Source: Zopfochytrium polystomum
Lineage: Eukaryota; Chytridiomycota; Chytridiomycetes; Chytridiales; Chytridiaceae
Direction of reading: 5' to 3'
DNA length: 64,000 bases
Assembly: GCA_025765615.1 (NCBI GenBank)
Contig: JAIVFJ010000035.1
Location: 186,001-250,000 of the forward strand
Shown here piece after piece: positions 1 to 12,117 of the stretch. A program made the position numbers and the translations under genes. A model generated the notes under the pieces. It was not told the DNA's origin and did no database searches. It worked only from the letters and a program-made list of their open reading frames with translations. Positions within the stretch are counted from its first letter, which is position 1. Every line of letters starts with the position of its first letter.

Positions 1-2473
1 CCTTTCTTCTCTGCATCGGCTTAATGAAAGGGCGTGGCGAAATCGACCTGGACGAGTGGATGTTCCTTCTTACAGGAGGTGTCGGAGTAGACCCGAATCC
101 GCCCCCGAATCCAGACCCCAAATGGCTCAGTGAGAAATCCTGGGGAGAAATCCTACGATTTTCTGCGCTTGCTTCCTTCACTCAGTTCTCCAGTGACTTC
201 AAGGCGCATCTTGCAGAGTGGAAAGCTATCTATGACTCAACGGAGCCTCATGCAGAAACGTACCCAGGCGGATGGGACGAGAGACTTTCCAAGTTCCAAA
301 AGCTGATAGTTCTTCGTATGATTCGACCGGATAAGCTCGTTCCTGGTGTCATGGAATTTGTAAAAGGGAAGATGGGTGTGAAGTTCATTGAACCGCCAAA
401 CTTCGATTTAGTAGCGCCTTTTGCGGACTCGAACAACTGTGCACCTCTCATTTTTATTCTTTCTCCTGGTGTTGATCCGATGGCCAGGTAAGGCATCATC
501 CACTGTGAATCTTACAACTCACATTGTTCTTTTGGCGTGCAGTCTGCTGAAATTTGCCGAGAGCAAAGGCTTTGCCGGAAATAAGTGCACGAGTATATCA
601 CTAGGACAAGGGCAGGGTCCGATAGCTGCCGGAATGATACGCCAGGGTATCAAAGCCGGTCATTGGGTTGTACTTCAAAATTGTCATCTAGCGGTCAGCT
701 GGCTGCCGTCCTTGGAAAAGATCTGCGAAGATTTAACACCAGAAACTACGCATACGGACTTCCGACTGTGGCTGACCAGCTACCCTTCGGACAAGTTCCC
801 TGTTACCCTGCTACAGAATGGCGTGAAAATGACGAATGAGCCACCAGCTGGACTGAGGGCCAATTTACTTCGATCATACATGAGCGACCCCATCTCAGAT
901 GAATCCTTTTTCAAGGGAGTCAGAAAGTCGAACGAGGCGACGTGGGAGAAGATGCTCTTCGGATTGTGTTTCTTCCACGGATTGATCCAAGAGCGAAGAA
1001 ACTTTGGGCCATTGGGATGGAACACACCGTATGAATTCAACGAATCAGATCTACGAATGAGTGTCAGACAACTTCAGAAGGTGAGTTTGCCGCGTCCTTC
1101 CCTTTGAGCATAATGTAATCAATTGCTTCAAAGTTCCTCAACGAGTACGACGAGGTGCCTTGGAAGGCCCTCATCTACCTTGCAGGAGAATGCAACTACG
1201 GTGGACGTGTTACCGATGACCGTGACCGACGAACGTTGATGTCTCTTCTTTCTATCTTTTACATCCCCGACATCCTCTCTGACACCTATCGACTCTCCTC
1301 TTCGGGGCTTTACTTCGCACCGCCGAAAGGCTCGTACGACAGCTACCTTCTATACATCAAATCTCTGCCTATGACCGCGCATCCAGAAGTATTCGGAATG
1401 CACGAAAACGCCGACATTGCCAAAGATTTGAACGAAACGAACCAGCTCATCGCGTCCGTCGTCCTGACCCAAGCCCGCGTATCGTCGTCCGGCGCCGGTG
1501 GCAAATCTGCGGACGAAATGACCCGCGAAATCGCCCAGGGTATTCTAGGAACCTTGCCGGAGGATTTCGATCTCGCTTTCGTCCAGAAGCAGTTCCCCGT
1601 CCTGTATGAGGAAAGCATGAACACGGTCCTCTATCAAGAATGCGTTCGTTTCAACAGGCTTCTAAAGATTGTTAGAGAGAGTCTCCAAAACGTCATCAAA
1701 GCGCTAAAAGGGCTTGTGGTGATGAGCAAGGAGCTGGAGGAGTTGGTATCAAGCTTGACCCTAAACAGAATACCAGACATGTGGGCTGGGAAGTCGTACC
1801 CATCTTTGAAGCCTCTGGTAGGAACGCAAGCCTGTCTGCGGAAACCGTCGCTTACAAACTTTTCACTTTCACAAGGGGGCATATGTGTCTGATTTTGTTG
1901 CACGGCTTCGCTTCCTGCAGGCTTGGATCGACAAAACATCAGCACCAGCTGTATTCTGGATTTCAGGGTTTTTCTTCACCCAGTCGTTCCTCACAGGTGA
2001 GGAAAAGTCCGCCAAATATCTGATAACCAAAAATCACCACAGGTACTCTCCAAAATTACGCACGAAAGTACTCTCTTCCTATAGACCTTCTTGCTATGCG
2101 CTTTACGGTTATGGACGAAGACGATTATCCCGAGCCACCGACGGACGGGGTTTATATTCGCGGCATGTTTTTGGAAGGCTGTCGTTGGGACAAATCCACC
2201 CGTCAACTGGGAGAATCGCACCTCAAGCAGCTGACAGACCTCATGCCGGTCGTGCTTGTCACTCCAGTACTGCAGGACGACCCCGGCTATCTGAAAGACA
2301 AAGAGGAATGCTACGACTGCCCAGTTTACAAAACAAGTGCCAGGAGAGGGACACTATCGACAACAGGTCACTCCACAAACTACGTAATGAGCTTGCAGCT
2401 CCCCACGGGGAAACCAGCGAAGCATTGGGTGAACAGAGGGGTTGCAATTGTGCTTCAATTGTCGGATGCATAG
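1..2473 (+). CDS. Axonemal dynein heavy chain, C-terminal part (5' truncated by window edge)
   Basis: Motor subunit of the flagellar axoneme; only the last 752 residues are present. Five exons fit with matching phases: 1-487, 543-1080, 1134-1817, 1876-1996 and 2043-2473, separated by 46-58 bp introns. The protein opens in the region after the microtubule-binding stalk ([17 protein letters not shown]) and continues through AAA6 signatures ([30 protein letters not shown]) into the dynein C-terminal domain ([45 protein letters not shown]), ending at the usual conserved C-terminus ([14 protein letters not shown]). These motifs are typical of dynein heavy chains; the [20 protein letters not shown] block resembles single-headed inner-arm types (DNAH3/7/12), which I infer rather than prove. 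It shows that the organism builds motile flagella. Confidence 0.95.
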
Positions 2474-3407
2474 ATGCGTAAATACAATGAGTTGTACTGG
2501 GTTTCTCTTCGGCACAGTTTTGATATCTTCGCCCGTTTTGATACCTTGCCAGGATCCCAATGTCAATGGTCACCTCCCACCTAAACAGGTGAGACAAAGC
2601 GGCCAGCAGGTATGCTGATGAGGAGGCAGCAAGAGAGCGGGCAGAACGATCGTGCACGCGAATCGGGGTTCCGATAACAGAGTCAGCGCTGCGCATCAAC
2701 GGAGCGCGCCGAACAAATCCAAGGGGCGGCTGAAGGAACCAAATACGTCCGGCCGCTGTCAGGGCCAAGTAAGCCCGCGAATGAGTGCGTTACAAGGAGA
2801 GCCCACTAGAGGTCAATGCCAAAATCTTGCCCCACCATCCGGAAGCCTTGTTTTCTGGCGTAAACATGAATTGGGTATATTCTCTATGCAAATTAAATTA
2901 GCAAATTTTGTTAGCAATAACCTCTGGATTTCAAAGTTGGTCTATTTAGGCTTTGCCAAAGTGGGGTTGCAAACACTTCCTCATTTCTTATTTAACCCCA
3001 GGCTACTCAAGTAGGCCACAAGCAAGGATTAAGACAGAAGCTGCCAATGGAAAGTAAGGCTGCCGGATACCTTTGCAAGACTTTGGCATGATTCAGGGAA
3101 AGATAACAAAATTGATTTGTTTCAAGATAAGTCCTCCTTATCTTGAGTTCTACTTGGATAGAATCAATACCCTTTCTGGCAGAAGCTTTGTTTCACCATA
3201 AAGAAGAAACCTGCTGAGATAAATTTGGGGGCGAAAGATTGATATTGGGTGCTGGCAATGTGCAATCGGGAGTGAAGATATCAAATGTGATGTGGGGCTC
3301 AAAGGCCCAACGCAGAAGGTCCTAAACAAGCCTAAACCAGTTACGCAGGAAAAACACGAACAAAAAAAAATCAAAAGAGAAGTCCTATTGTTAGTGAACG
3401 TCCACAC
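2474..3407. other. Intergenic region containing a dispersed repeat
   Basis: No convincing gene is visible. AT-richer than the flanking genes. It contains a repeat (2865-3055) that recurs at 53.6-54.1 kb, listed separately. The rest shows no recognisable coding signal. Confidence 0.6.
2865..3055 (+). repeat. Dispersed repeat, copy A (related to copy B at 53.6-54.1 kb)
   Basis: The stretch from ATGAATTGGGTATATTCTCT through AAGACAGAAGCTGCCAATGG aligns in the same orientation with 53589-53735 and 54046-54100. Shared landmarks are the TATTCTCTaYGCA start, a GATTTC/GGCTTTTCAAAG middle, a CTTTGCCAAAG/GATTTGGCCAAG block, and the tail CTCAAGTAGGC-ACAA-GCAA-ATTAAGACAGAAGCTGCCAAT. In copy A the two halves are adjacent, in copy B they are split by about 300 bp. 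It is probably a non-autonomous transposon or a relic; its family is not determined. Confidence 0.65.
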
Positions 3408-5452
3408 TCAGGTCTTGGTCCTCTTCCCCGCTCGACCCGCTTTATCGATCTCATCATGAAGCTGTTGTAGCACTTCGGCTGTTTCACTCGGAGACGTGAT
3501 CCAGACCGTCGTCGCGCAAGACCTGGTCAGAATGTCGTTGCCAGTTGACAGAAACTGTGTCCGCGACATGAACAACAATTAGCCCACGAAAACCGGAAAA
3601 TTCCGATCAATTACCTGATCTCCCACATGCAGCGTCTGATCACCTTTAACTTTGACCACGTCTTGCAGAATCTTCACACCAATCAACTTGTTACCGATGT
3701 CCAACCAAACGTCAGAACCTCCGTTGAAAGCACAGAAGGGGATAGGAATGAAATCCGCTGCATCGTCGCCCTCCTCGTCGTCCACAGCTACATCAACGTC
3801 CGCTCCTCCGATTCCGTGGCTGGAGTGACGCAAAGCCTGGAAGTGGTCTCGACTCAGGCGGCGTTGAAGGGTAGCAGGCTGTCTTCGAATCCATCTTTCG
3901 CGTCGTGCGTGCTGGTAGTTGTTCAACCTGCGCTGAATAGCCAAAGCAATCTCGTCCAGCTGTTCGCGCGATAGCGGCTTGTCGCCTTGACCAATAATTC
4001 CTATTACGGAGAGGACGATGGATGATTAAAGGAGCCTCCGAGGACGGTTTGCTTTGATAATTACCAACTGCTCGCTCTTTGCGAATGATCTTCACGCGGT
4101 CCTTGATACCCATCTCTTCACAAGACTGTTCCGCACATGCCTCTCCGGCGTCAAGCATTCGCGATATTTCCGTACCCGAAGTTGACCAGCGACGAACATC
4201 GTCTGGCTGGTATTCTGCCTCTGGAATGTACTTTAAATGGTCTGTTTCTGGGTCGTAGCGGAAAAGGTAGTTGCCTAGGAGAAGATTTAGAGTTTTCAAG
4301 CCAAAAAAATTGATGCGTACACTCTCCGCCAAGTACGAAAAATCTTGACTTCTGCAAGGGTGTCAAGTTCAATTCTCGTATTCCATCAAGTAGCCCTGTT
4401 AATCTTTGTTCGTAGCGTGTGGGATCTCTCGGGTACCCAGCTGCCGTCACTGTGAAGTCATTCAAGTGGCAACGTAAAGAGGAGTCTATTAGAGGGAGTA
4501 GCAGGGGCAAAAAAAAAAATCGATTCATACCGATTGCGACATTGATATCATTTCGAAGCAGTCTAACGATGAGCTCCACAAGCTCAGAATCTCTTGAAAA
4601 GTCCGCTCCGTCGGCATATAATGTCATGTCCCCATCGAAAGTTATTAGATTGAGGGTCGGAGCAATCGCAGTGACCTTTTTGAAGTGCTAAGCTGTTGCC
4701 TTTCAATTGGACGTTTAGCATACCTGAGATAGATTCAAAAGGTGCCTAATGTCGTTGAAACTGGGAGGAACGTTTCGTCTACCGGCAATGCTTCTTGTTT
4801 TGTTTATAATCAAGAAGCTGTCTCGAAGAGGAAGTGGCGTAAAAAACATTCCCACAGTAGGAACAAGTTGGGACAGGCGGGAGAGCTCGGGAAGACCACC
4901 TAGGTTATTTGTGATTAGCGAACATTCTAGTTGTACAGACAGAATCATCGAACTGCCGAATCGAGGGGAAATGGGAGCAACGTCAGAAAGAAGTGGTGAG
5001 TCACTCAACTTGCTTGATGCACCATATGGTCTACAATCAAGGACTCGATGCACTCCAAAACCTCACAATATCTTGCGACGTTTTTGTCCATATCGGGCTG
5101 GCCTGCAACATCATCTCTATCGATGACGGTCCGCTTCCGAACTTTTGACGAGGACTCTCCGTCGCGGTCGTCGTCCGCGGATGACCCAGAGGTTAGCCTT
5201 GCCGCGACAGCAAAGGGAGCGTCCCGTCCGTCGAAGAGGCTACCAAAACTGTTGGCAGCGGATAGGGTAGTGGACGTTTGACGCCCCGAGCTTGGTCGAG
5301 TGTGAAGGATGAACGGCGTGAGGAGAAGGGACTTGATGAATTCGATAAAGTCATCGCGCTTGTGGCGCCTGGGATTGTCGAAAAAATGTGAGATAAGATA
5401 AACTGGGGTCAAAGCGATGGACCGCCAACACAACGCGGTTGGCACTCGCCAT
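3408..5452 (-). CDS. ISN1: IMP-specific 5'-nucleotidase (ISN1)
   Basis: Cytosolic purine-salvage enzyme that hydrolyses IMP to inosine and phosphate; the family is mainly fungal (also apicomplexan). The model has eight exons: 5452-5430, 5368-5010, 4899-4724, 4687-4531, 4449-4321, 4274-4065, 4000-3615 and 3554-3408. All phases agree, giving 528 aa. Landmarks are the N-terminal RRDxFIE-type block (RHKRDDFIEFIKSLL), LVPTVG, NVPPSFNDIRHLLN, and the HAD-like catalytic motif ITFDGDMTLY with nucleophile D204 and D206. Then follow VTAAGYP (about residue 239), LLDGIRELNLTP, LGGECNYLFRYDPE, and the C-terminal GDQFLSTGNDILTRS block. The first tiny exon is the least certain part; without it the start is unknown but the conserved body stands. 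It is transcribed divergently from the gene to its right. Confidence 0.9.
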
Positions 5453-6221
5453 CACTGCTTGATCTTTGAGAGCACATGACATCTGCACAATCTCTTCGCT
5501 GCCGTCACACACGGCAAGTGCTGAACGTGCTGCTCACAGTCTTTGGACGCGTGCCGCTGAGCCTATCCATGTGCAGTTGATTGGAGCCACGCGTGTGAAC
5601 ATCGCCCAACGATCTCGAGCGCATGGCAATCCAGCCATGCGGAGGATGCGTTCACTGGGCACTTCGTCACGTTCAGATTCTTTCTCCGTCCCCGAGTGGA
5701 AGGATGCGCCTGACTCGGCGTGGCAACTTCACAGCGCGCAGCAACCAGCAACGTGTCAAACCGTGCTTGCACTGCGAGTGAAGTGCACCCAACGAAGCAA
5801 AGAGGGATGAAAGGTCGGATAGGGAACGAGCATCACGTGCACACTCACCTCAGGTGGTAGGTCGTCGAGTAGACCGAGGTCATGGTGGAAGCGGCTTTGG
5901 TGTGAGCTTTCGAAAAAAATATTGTGCAAAGCTTCGGACCGGAAAAAAAAACGTTTGTCTTTCTTTCCAACTAAGCCCTTTTCTCTGCCCGCCATGCCGA
6001 TGGGCGCCGTGCATAGGCGGCGCTGGCCAGTTCGGGCCGCTAGATCCGTCGATTCGCAGCATCTGGTTCGAAGACGATCCCGCGGTCATGTATTTCGCAT
6101 CGGCGATCAGGCGGGGCTGGCTGTGCAGGCCAGTCCCCAGGTATGTGGACGACACAAAACGCAATCCTCTTGCCCGTCTACGCTGCGCCGGACATCTCGC
6201 GGAGTTCAAGGAGCTGGGTAG
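5453..6221. other. Stretch between ISN1 and the Mss4-like exon; probable promoter and unresolved 5' exons
   Basis: Several overlapping plus-strand reading frames occur here (for example 5854-6327, containing IWFEDDPAVMYFASA and a CPPC pair), but none could be joined unambiguously to the terminal exon at 6222. It probably holds the shared divergent promoter of ISN1 and the upstream exons of the plus-strand gene. I cannot give an exon model. Confidence 0.4.
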
Positions 6222-6416
6222 AACCGGCCCAGTGGCTGGGATATGGACTTTGGCCTCGTCGGCGGACGTGGCCCTGTACGTGCGGCGAGACATTCTGTTT
6301 GGGCGTCAGACTGCGCCACCACGGTAAAGCTGGAGATGTGTGCGGACTGTGCCATCGGTCCGCTGACCTTTGAGTCGGGCAATGAAGAGGAGGGAGATGA
6401 GGTGATGTCCTCCTAA
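6222..6416 (+). CDS. Probable Mss4/Dss4-like (RABIF-type) zinc protein, terminal exon only
   Basis: A 64-codon terminal exon following a possible GGGTAG acceptor. It contains WDMDFGLVG and then VKLEMCADCAIGPLTFE, ending in an acidic tail and TAA. The CADCxxGP signature preceded by an aromatic WDFxxVG-like segment is characteristic of the Mss4/Dss4 family, small zinc-binding chaperones or exchange factors for exocytic Rab GTPases. In that family the CxxC here would be the second half of a zinc site whose first CxxC lies about 60-80 residues upstream. A candidate upstream CPPC at 5986 is seen but not connected. An AATAAA lies 65 bp past the stop. The gene converges on the Brf-like gene. Family call from one motif; exon structure unresolved. 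Confidence 0.45.
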   Translation, partial: NRPSGWDMDFGLVGGRGPVRAARHSVWASDCATTVKLEMCADCAIGPLTFESGNEEEGDEVMSS

Positions 6417-6481
6417 CACACTTTCATTGATTTCTATGCAGCTTCTGAACTTACATGCATTGCTACTATAAGTCTCCACTC

Positions 6482-6487
6482 AATAAA
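6482..6487 (+). terminator. Polyadenylation signal AATAAA
   Basis: A consensus AATAAA lies 65 bp downstream of the TAA of the Mss4-like exon on the plus strand. It sits inside the 125-bp gap between the two convergent genes. Confidence 0.5.
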
Positions 6488-6541
6488 AATTACTTTATTT
6501 TGCAAGCATCTTTTTAAAAGTCAATGTGCATCTCCTGGTAA

Positions 6542-8064
6542 TTATAACGGCGAGCCCTTCGAGGCTTGGATCACCGAGAGTGCCTCCACCACCTCATGCA
6601 AGCGCCTATAAAACAGAGTGGACACAGAAACCAGCCTATAGTCGGTTTCCGCCGCTAGCCCGCTCGATTTGCCTGTTCGTCTCCTCTTCGGAACGTTTCC
6701 GTCACCAATAGCGTCTTTGGATATAACTGTGGAGGCAGCTTGCACAACCGATTCTTCACCGTCGCTGGGATAATTTTCCGTATCAGCGGTTGAGGAACCA
6801 GCTCTGCTGCTCGCAGTGGACTCGCCCTCAGAGCGCAGACGCTTGCGACTTTCCCGAACTGTTTGGGCAGATGCGCTTGTCGTCGCAAGAGAGTCTTTGC
6901 TACTGCTATTCCAAAGATCCTTGATCCAAGGGAGCTTTCCACCAGCCTCGAACACTGCCATGGACAGTTGTTTCAGACGGGTCCGTGCAAGGCCTTCCGA
7001 ACACTGTAGCGCGACAGCGATACGCTCAAGGAGCCCGAGAGGCCTCTTCGAACAAGTGAGGCATTCCACGGCAAGGACAACCACTGCGACAGCCAGCGGG
7101 ATGCAACCTCTTCCATCGCCGATGCTCCACGCTTCCGCCAAGCCCATCACACGTTCCGCCTCCTGGGTCAACGACTCACGCGAAAACTTGAGTCCGCCGC
7201 CGCCACCTCGTCCGCTGGCGTGCCGCGGGCACCTGCGAAGAGCCGTGAGAGCTTCGTCGATGCTGCGATGGAGAAACTGGCGGGCGTGCTGTTTCGAGAT
7301 GGCACCCATCCCGACAGCGAGCCGGATCCGCTCTACCCACTTGAGCAGCGAGTGGGCTTCGCCAGGGCAGCCAACGTACGCCGCGACTTCGTCTAGCAAG
7401 AGGGGTATTCTGTGCTCGCGTGCCACAAGGGCGAAGCATGCGCCAAGGGCAAGCCGTGCTCGTGGGCCGTGGAACCCGAGCTTCGCACCTGGCGGCAGGT
7501 TTGTTTCTGCGACGGCGGTGGTGCGAGAGCTGTCAAGACCAGAGGCAGTTGCGGACCATAAATCGCGCAGGCGCTCTCGGGCCTCTTGAAAGAGCTGGAG
7601 AACATGGTCTGCCGTGCCAGGCATGGACAGGGCCTGCTCCGCTCCTCGCGCCAGGCTCTTGATTTCGGTCTGCGGGGAATCAAAAATGCTTGAGGGTCAG
7701 GAACCATCAATAAAACAAAACCTGACAAAGAACTCAGCAAGAGATTGAAAAGGTGGCTCACCAAGCCTCGAATTGTATATCTCGAGCTTCCGGCCCCGCG
7801 GGGGTTCAAGCTCACGCCAGCGCCAGTCCTTGCAACGGAGACGATCCGGCCCAGGCGGTGGTCAAAGCAAAAGCCCGTAGGAATTCCCTCGGGGCGGGAA
7901 CCGTTGCCGTCCAAGGAAGAATCGAATATTTGCTCGTCCGGGGCTTGCAGGGTGCCGCAGTTTGTGCATACGACGCCGCCGGCGTCATCGTCGAGTTGAG
8001 GTGCGCAGCCAGTTGGGCCGCAAGGGCACCACCAAGGGGCCGAGCTGCTGCTGCTACGTTCCAT
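6542..8064 (-). CDS. TFIIB-related transcription factor (Brf2/TFIIB-like)
   Basis: Two exons, 8064-7762 and 7669-6542 (phase 0), give 476 aa. The N-terminus carries a zinc ribbon: C13, C15 and C20 followed by DAGGVVCTNCGTL with C33 and C36, the usual TFIIB/Brf pattern, although the first half is altered to CPCGPTGC. Two cyclin-like helical repeats follow, about residues 110-230 (RLALGACFALVAREHRIPLLLDEVAAYVG) and 255-340 (CIPLAVAVVVLAVECLT, LLERIAVALQCSEGLARTRLKQL). The C-terminus is Ser-rich with an RKR basic patch, then a short alpha-helical end. TFIIB-family proteins bridge polymerase and promoter. The diverged first repeat and extra tail suggest a Brf2-like or lineage-specific member rather than canonical TFIIB; this is inference. 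Confidence 0.7.
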
Positions 8065-8312
8065 GTCACGACCTAAAAAATTGTCTTTTGTGCCCCTCCC
8101 TCCACTCAAGCCAAGCGACACCGGAGAATTGCCCAACAACTTCGGGTTTGAGTTCGTCCACTCAATCACGCATTGCCAACGCATCCGCGAGGGCCTCACC
8201 GATGATATCTCGTTCAAAAAAAAAAAAAAGAATTCTTTGCGATTTAGGGTTTGGGGCACTTTTTTTTCTCTTTTATTTTTTTCTTCTCTCGCGGATTTTT
8301 CTTCAGCTCTCC

Positions 8313-9901
8313 TCACAAAAAGGCCATTGACATCATGGTCGTAACAGACGCCACGGCGGCCGAGGCAGCGGCAGTCGCTCCGACGGCAAACAGCAACCTC
8401 CATGCACTGTCACCGCCGGTGCGCTGCATGCGCGCAATGTCATCCCGCAGTGACTGCCGCTCGCGCTGCAGCAGCGCGAAAGTCTCCTTTGTTTCCTCGG
8501 CATGTACTCGAAGCGCATCTCGCAGCTCGAGTATTGCCTCATCCGAGAGGACTTTGCCGCGCTTTACTGCCTTTGTACCTTGTTCAGAAGCCTCCTCTTC
8601 ATCCTTCATGTCAGTCTCATCGGATGAGTTGACTGTGGTTGCGTCGTCGCTCTTGCGCTTACGCGACGTGGCTTCCACTGCGGAAGCTGACCCCGCATCG
8701 ATTTCCATTCCGTCCACTGGGACAATCTTCGAGCTTGCTTCGCTCTTCACATCTTCCGCAGACTTGCCAGACAACATCATGGGCACGTCCACATCAAACA
8801 CGTCAATAACTTCAACAGTCGAAGGAAATTCACGTGTACTGCTCAGAGATGTGGCTGAAGATTTCAGTTCTGACGGCTCATCTTCAACAGTGTCCACTAA
8901 AATTGGAGTACTGCGCCCAAGAAGGGACGCGATGTTCGCAATATCGTGCCTCGGTTTAGAAACAAGCTTTGGCGAGTTCTTCTTCCGGTTATGAGCCAAT
9001 AAAGGTCAAACAATGACTGTGAAAAGAAGAAAGTTACCTCGGCGGGCTCCTCCCCTGCAGGCGAAAAAGCTTCGACATCCACGACTTTGCCGCCACCGTC
9101 CGCAGTCGAGCGGAATGTGGTGTCAGACAAGGTCTTCTCACGGACAGCTGTGCCACCCGAGCTGACCGAGTCCTTCGCCTTTTCCGCCACATTGGCAACG
9201 ACTTCCTCCTTAACTGATTCCACTTGGTTCCAGAAGGAGAGTCGACTGGGGCGATCAGCATACCTCGCCTTGAATTGAAACGGGGAGGTTTCGCGCCGCT
9301 CTTCCTGATAATCTTTCTTACCGGTTCCACATCCGCCATTTGACTCGGAGCCCGAACGGGACAGCCCTCCCATAAAGGAGGCACCCATAGTGTGGCGATG
9401 GAGGCGACGGGCCTTTTGAGCTATGCGCTCCTTTCGAAGAGCCATGGCATCCTCGCTGATGCCAGAGGAGGTCGATCCGCTCGACATTGAAGTGTTGCTG
9501 TCAGAGACCTTGTTGAAACGCGAGCGCTGTGCGGATGGAGGAGAACCCTTGGAGAAGCTGCTATCGTATACGCCGTCGAAGGATGAGAATCCCTTGAGAA
9601 GTACCGCGCTGTTGCTCGTTTTGCTCTCGGACGGCACAGCTGGTGTGGTCACATATGAACTGGGACGAGCAAAAAAGTGCACCACCGGAGCAGCAGCCTG
9701 CGATGTGGAACTCGAAGTCGAAGGTGACGGAGAGCCTCCAGGGGCAAGAGAAGGCGACGATGCCGCACCATGGGTGGGGAAAGAGGACGTGGACATGGAG
9801 GGCGAGGACGACGGCGACGGCGGCGACTGCAATGTCAAAGACGGAGCCGTCGAAGAGGCGGGCAGCGTTGTGAACGTGGACAACCAAAAAGACTCGTGCA
9901 T
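8313..9901 (-). CDS. Ser-rich coiled-coil protein with C-terminal membrane anchor
   Basis: I do not recognise a family. Exon 1 (9901-9038) encodes a Ser/Pro/Thr-rich head with a basic helical patch (ALRKERIAQKARRLHRHTMG). Exon 2 (8981-8313) carries an acidic linker, a KRKSDD basic motif, a helical coiled coil (LRDALRVHAEETKETFALLQ) and a final hydrophobic segment (LLFAVGATAAASAAVASVTT) only a few residues before the stop. This is the layout of a tail-anchored membrane protein with a cytosolic N-terminus. The donor after GAG (GTAACT) is good. The acceptor chosen (CCGGAAG, phase 0) is weak; a stronger TTTTCACAG acceptor exists but leads to an early stop. Total 510 aa if the model holds. The 3' end is about 250 bp from the start of the Brf-like gene on the same strand. 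Confidence 0.6.
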
Positions 9902-10060
9902 CTTGATTTTGTTTGTGGGTTTATTAATCTTTTTTTTTTTCTGGCCTCGCTCTGTCGCAGCCCCTTTGAAAGCAAGTAAGAAAAAATTAAAATAAATAAA
10001 AAGCGTTCCCAAAATTTCGTCCACCCCGTTCAAAATTTGGCCTTTGCCGTGCCTCCCTCC

Positions 10061-12114
10061 TCACAATGCTTCGTCCACCTCTGCAACCTCGGTCAAAAAT
10101 TCCTCGCCATCATCATCCAGGTTTCTCGCCTTCCGCGCGCTCCTACTGTCTTTCCCTGCCGACCCAGCTGCTGCCAAATGGGCCGCCCCCAACTTTCGCA
10201 TTACGAGTTCCAGCTCATCAGGATCGAGGCCCTCTGTTCCGTCCAGCACAAGGACGGGTGCTTCGTCGTCGGCTTCCTCCTCATTGTAGGCGCCGCTCTT
10301 ATCACTTCTTAGTCCTTTTCCGCTGCCTTCCGAATGTTCGCGGACCGCTTCCCGAAGATCCCACTTGAAACGACGTGAAACGAGACTGATAAACAGGTCC
10401 AGACGGGCTAGGAGTTGCGCCCCATTCGTGTGTAAAACACCGGTCGCTTGAACGCTTCCAGGGCAACTACCACCAAGCGTGTCGCTCATATTACTGACGA
10501 GGTTTACTATGGCAAGCCGCAGGAAACTCGACGATGAAAGGACATCGATAAAAAAGTCCGTAGGGCATTCTTCCAATTGAGCGTGAAATACCCCTACCAC
10601 CGCAAAGGTGGGTTAATAGTCACCCAGATAGTCGCAATTGCATTCCAGCGAAAAACACTCGTACCTAAAAAGTCAAAGTACAAAGAACCAGCGAGCTCAG
10701 GGATGGCTTCCACTGACAGACAAAGCAACTGCACAAGACACTTCCATTGTTCGAGCCCGTCAAATGCTTGCCCGACCAGAAATAAGATAAAGCAGATCTG
10801 CAGCTCTGCAAGAAGCTGCTTGTAATCTTTGAGTAAATGTCAGTTTGACTAAAACTAGTGATAATAAGATTTGAGATCAATTCCCTCACCGCCCTGGTAC
10901 TTGGACTCTAGAGTTTGACGCAACAACCAACTCTTGTCAAGGCTGTACTTTGTAACAACTTCAGGCGATGCTCCGCGCGGAAATGATCTTTTCAAGTCAA
11001 TAGAAGTGAATTCGATCCAGAAACGCGGGTCAGCAGCGGCAGGGTCTAATGAGACTTTCGTTGGTGCCTCGAGACCTCCAGAGTCAACGTCCATTTCTTC
11101 GGTCGAGCCGGCCGGTCGCGTAAGCACGTTCAACTCTGCCTGGGCTTTCTTTATCCCCGCAAATTTGACGTCCGAAAATCGCGAGGACGACAGGATGGAG
11201 CTGACGCGATGGGAGGGGTCGGGGAGGACGCGTTTCAAAGCAGACGGGCTGATCATGCTTGACAGACTCTTCCATTTCTGATACGGGCTACGTGCGGTTG
11301 GGTCTGTTGAGATGAGCGGATACGGTCCAAGGAACGGTTCGAACTCGAGGATCCCTTCAACGCGAGTGTGAAAGCGAGTTCTCATTACGGCGTTTAGCTG
11401 GGCGACGTCCTTACTTGATTTCATCCTGGAAACCTGGTCCCTGTCCAGCGTCTCGTCGGCAACAAAATCTTCCAACTCGGCGCTCCATTGCTTCACAACA
11501 ATCTTGGTGGTGTGTTGGATTTCTGTTAGTCGTTTCTAGAGGCGAAGGCACGAGCACAAAAACGACCCCATCAAAGCCCATAATAATAAAGGAACTGCCA
11601 AGCCTCACCTCGCGTGCCTCGAAAAATTTGAAAAAGCCCGACCTCGAGCCCGTGTCACCCGTTTCTGTTCGGGAGCTGCGTTTGAATGATTGTGAGAGTT
11701 GGCGAGACGTCCGGCAGTCCAATACACGCCGCAAGACCGCCCCCGACCGAAACATCTTCCCACTGTGCGGGCTGAAAGAATGCACACAACCAACCTGCAG
11801 TGGATAAAGTGAAGGCCCGGCGGAACAAACTTGATGCCCTTAAAGCGCGGTCCTGTCTCCCATTCCATGCAGTCGATTCCAAAGTCCACAGACGTCGGGA
11901 CTGGAGCGGAACGACTCACACCAGCAGAAGAACCCGCGTTGGAGCCTGGGAAGACGACGATGCCGCCATTGACCGAGTCTGGGGGCAGCAGAACGAGGGC
12001 GAAGCCGCCTTCGCGCAGCAGGGCTCTGGCGTTGTCCTGGTCAATGGGCAGTGCGGTTGCTGACATGGATGCGTGACAAGTTTCCAAACTTGTCGTTGAC
12101 TCATCGGAACTCAT
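10061..12114 (-). CDS. AAR2: AAR2 splicing factor homolog
   Basis: AAR2 chaperones Prp8 during U5 snRNP assembly. Five exons with consistent phases: 12114-11795, 11675-11609, 11502-10890, 10826-10665 and 10593-10061; 564 aa. The N-terminal domain shows the family hallmarks SVDFGIDCMEWETGPRFKG, then VPPGLHFIH, and RSGFFKFFEAREI, followed by VVKQWSAELEDF and the LGPYPL motif. The C-terminal alpha-helical domain appears in exon 4 (YKQLLAELQICFILFLVGQ, FDGLEQWKCLVQLLC) and exon 5 (ECPTDFFIDVLSS, RFKWDLREAV). An acidic low-complexity tail ends the protein. It is longer than animal or yeast AAR2 because of Ser/Ala-rich insertions around residues 55-80 and 250-300. It lies head-to-tail with, and 3 bp from, the stop of the next minus-strand gene. 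Confidence 0.92.
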
Positions 12115-12117
12115 TAT

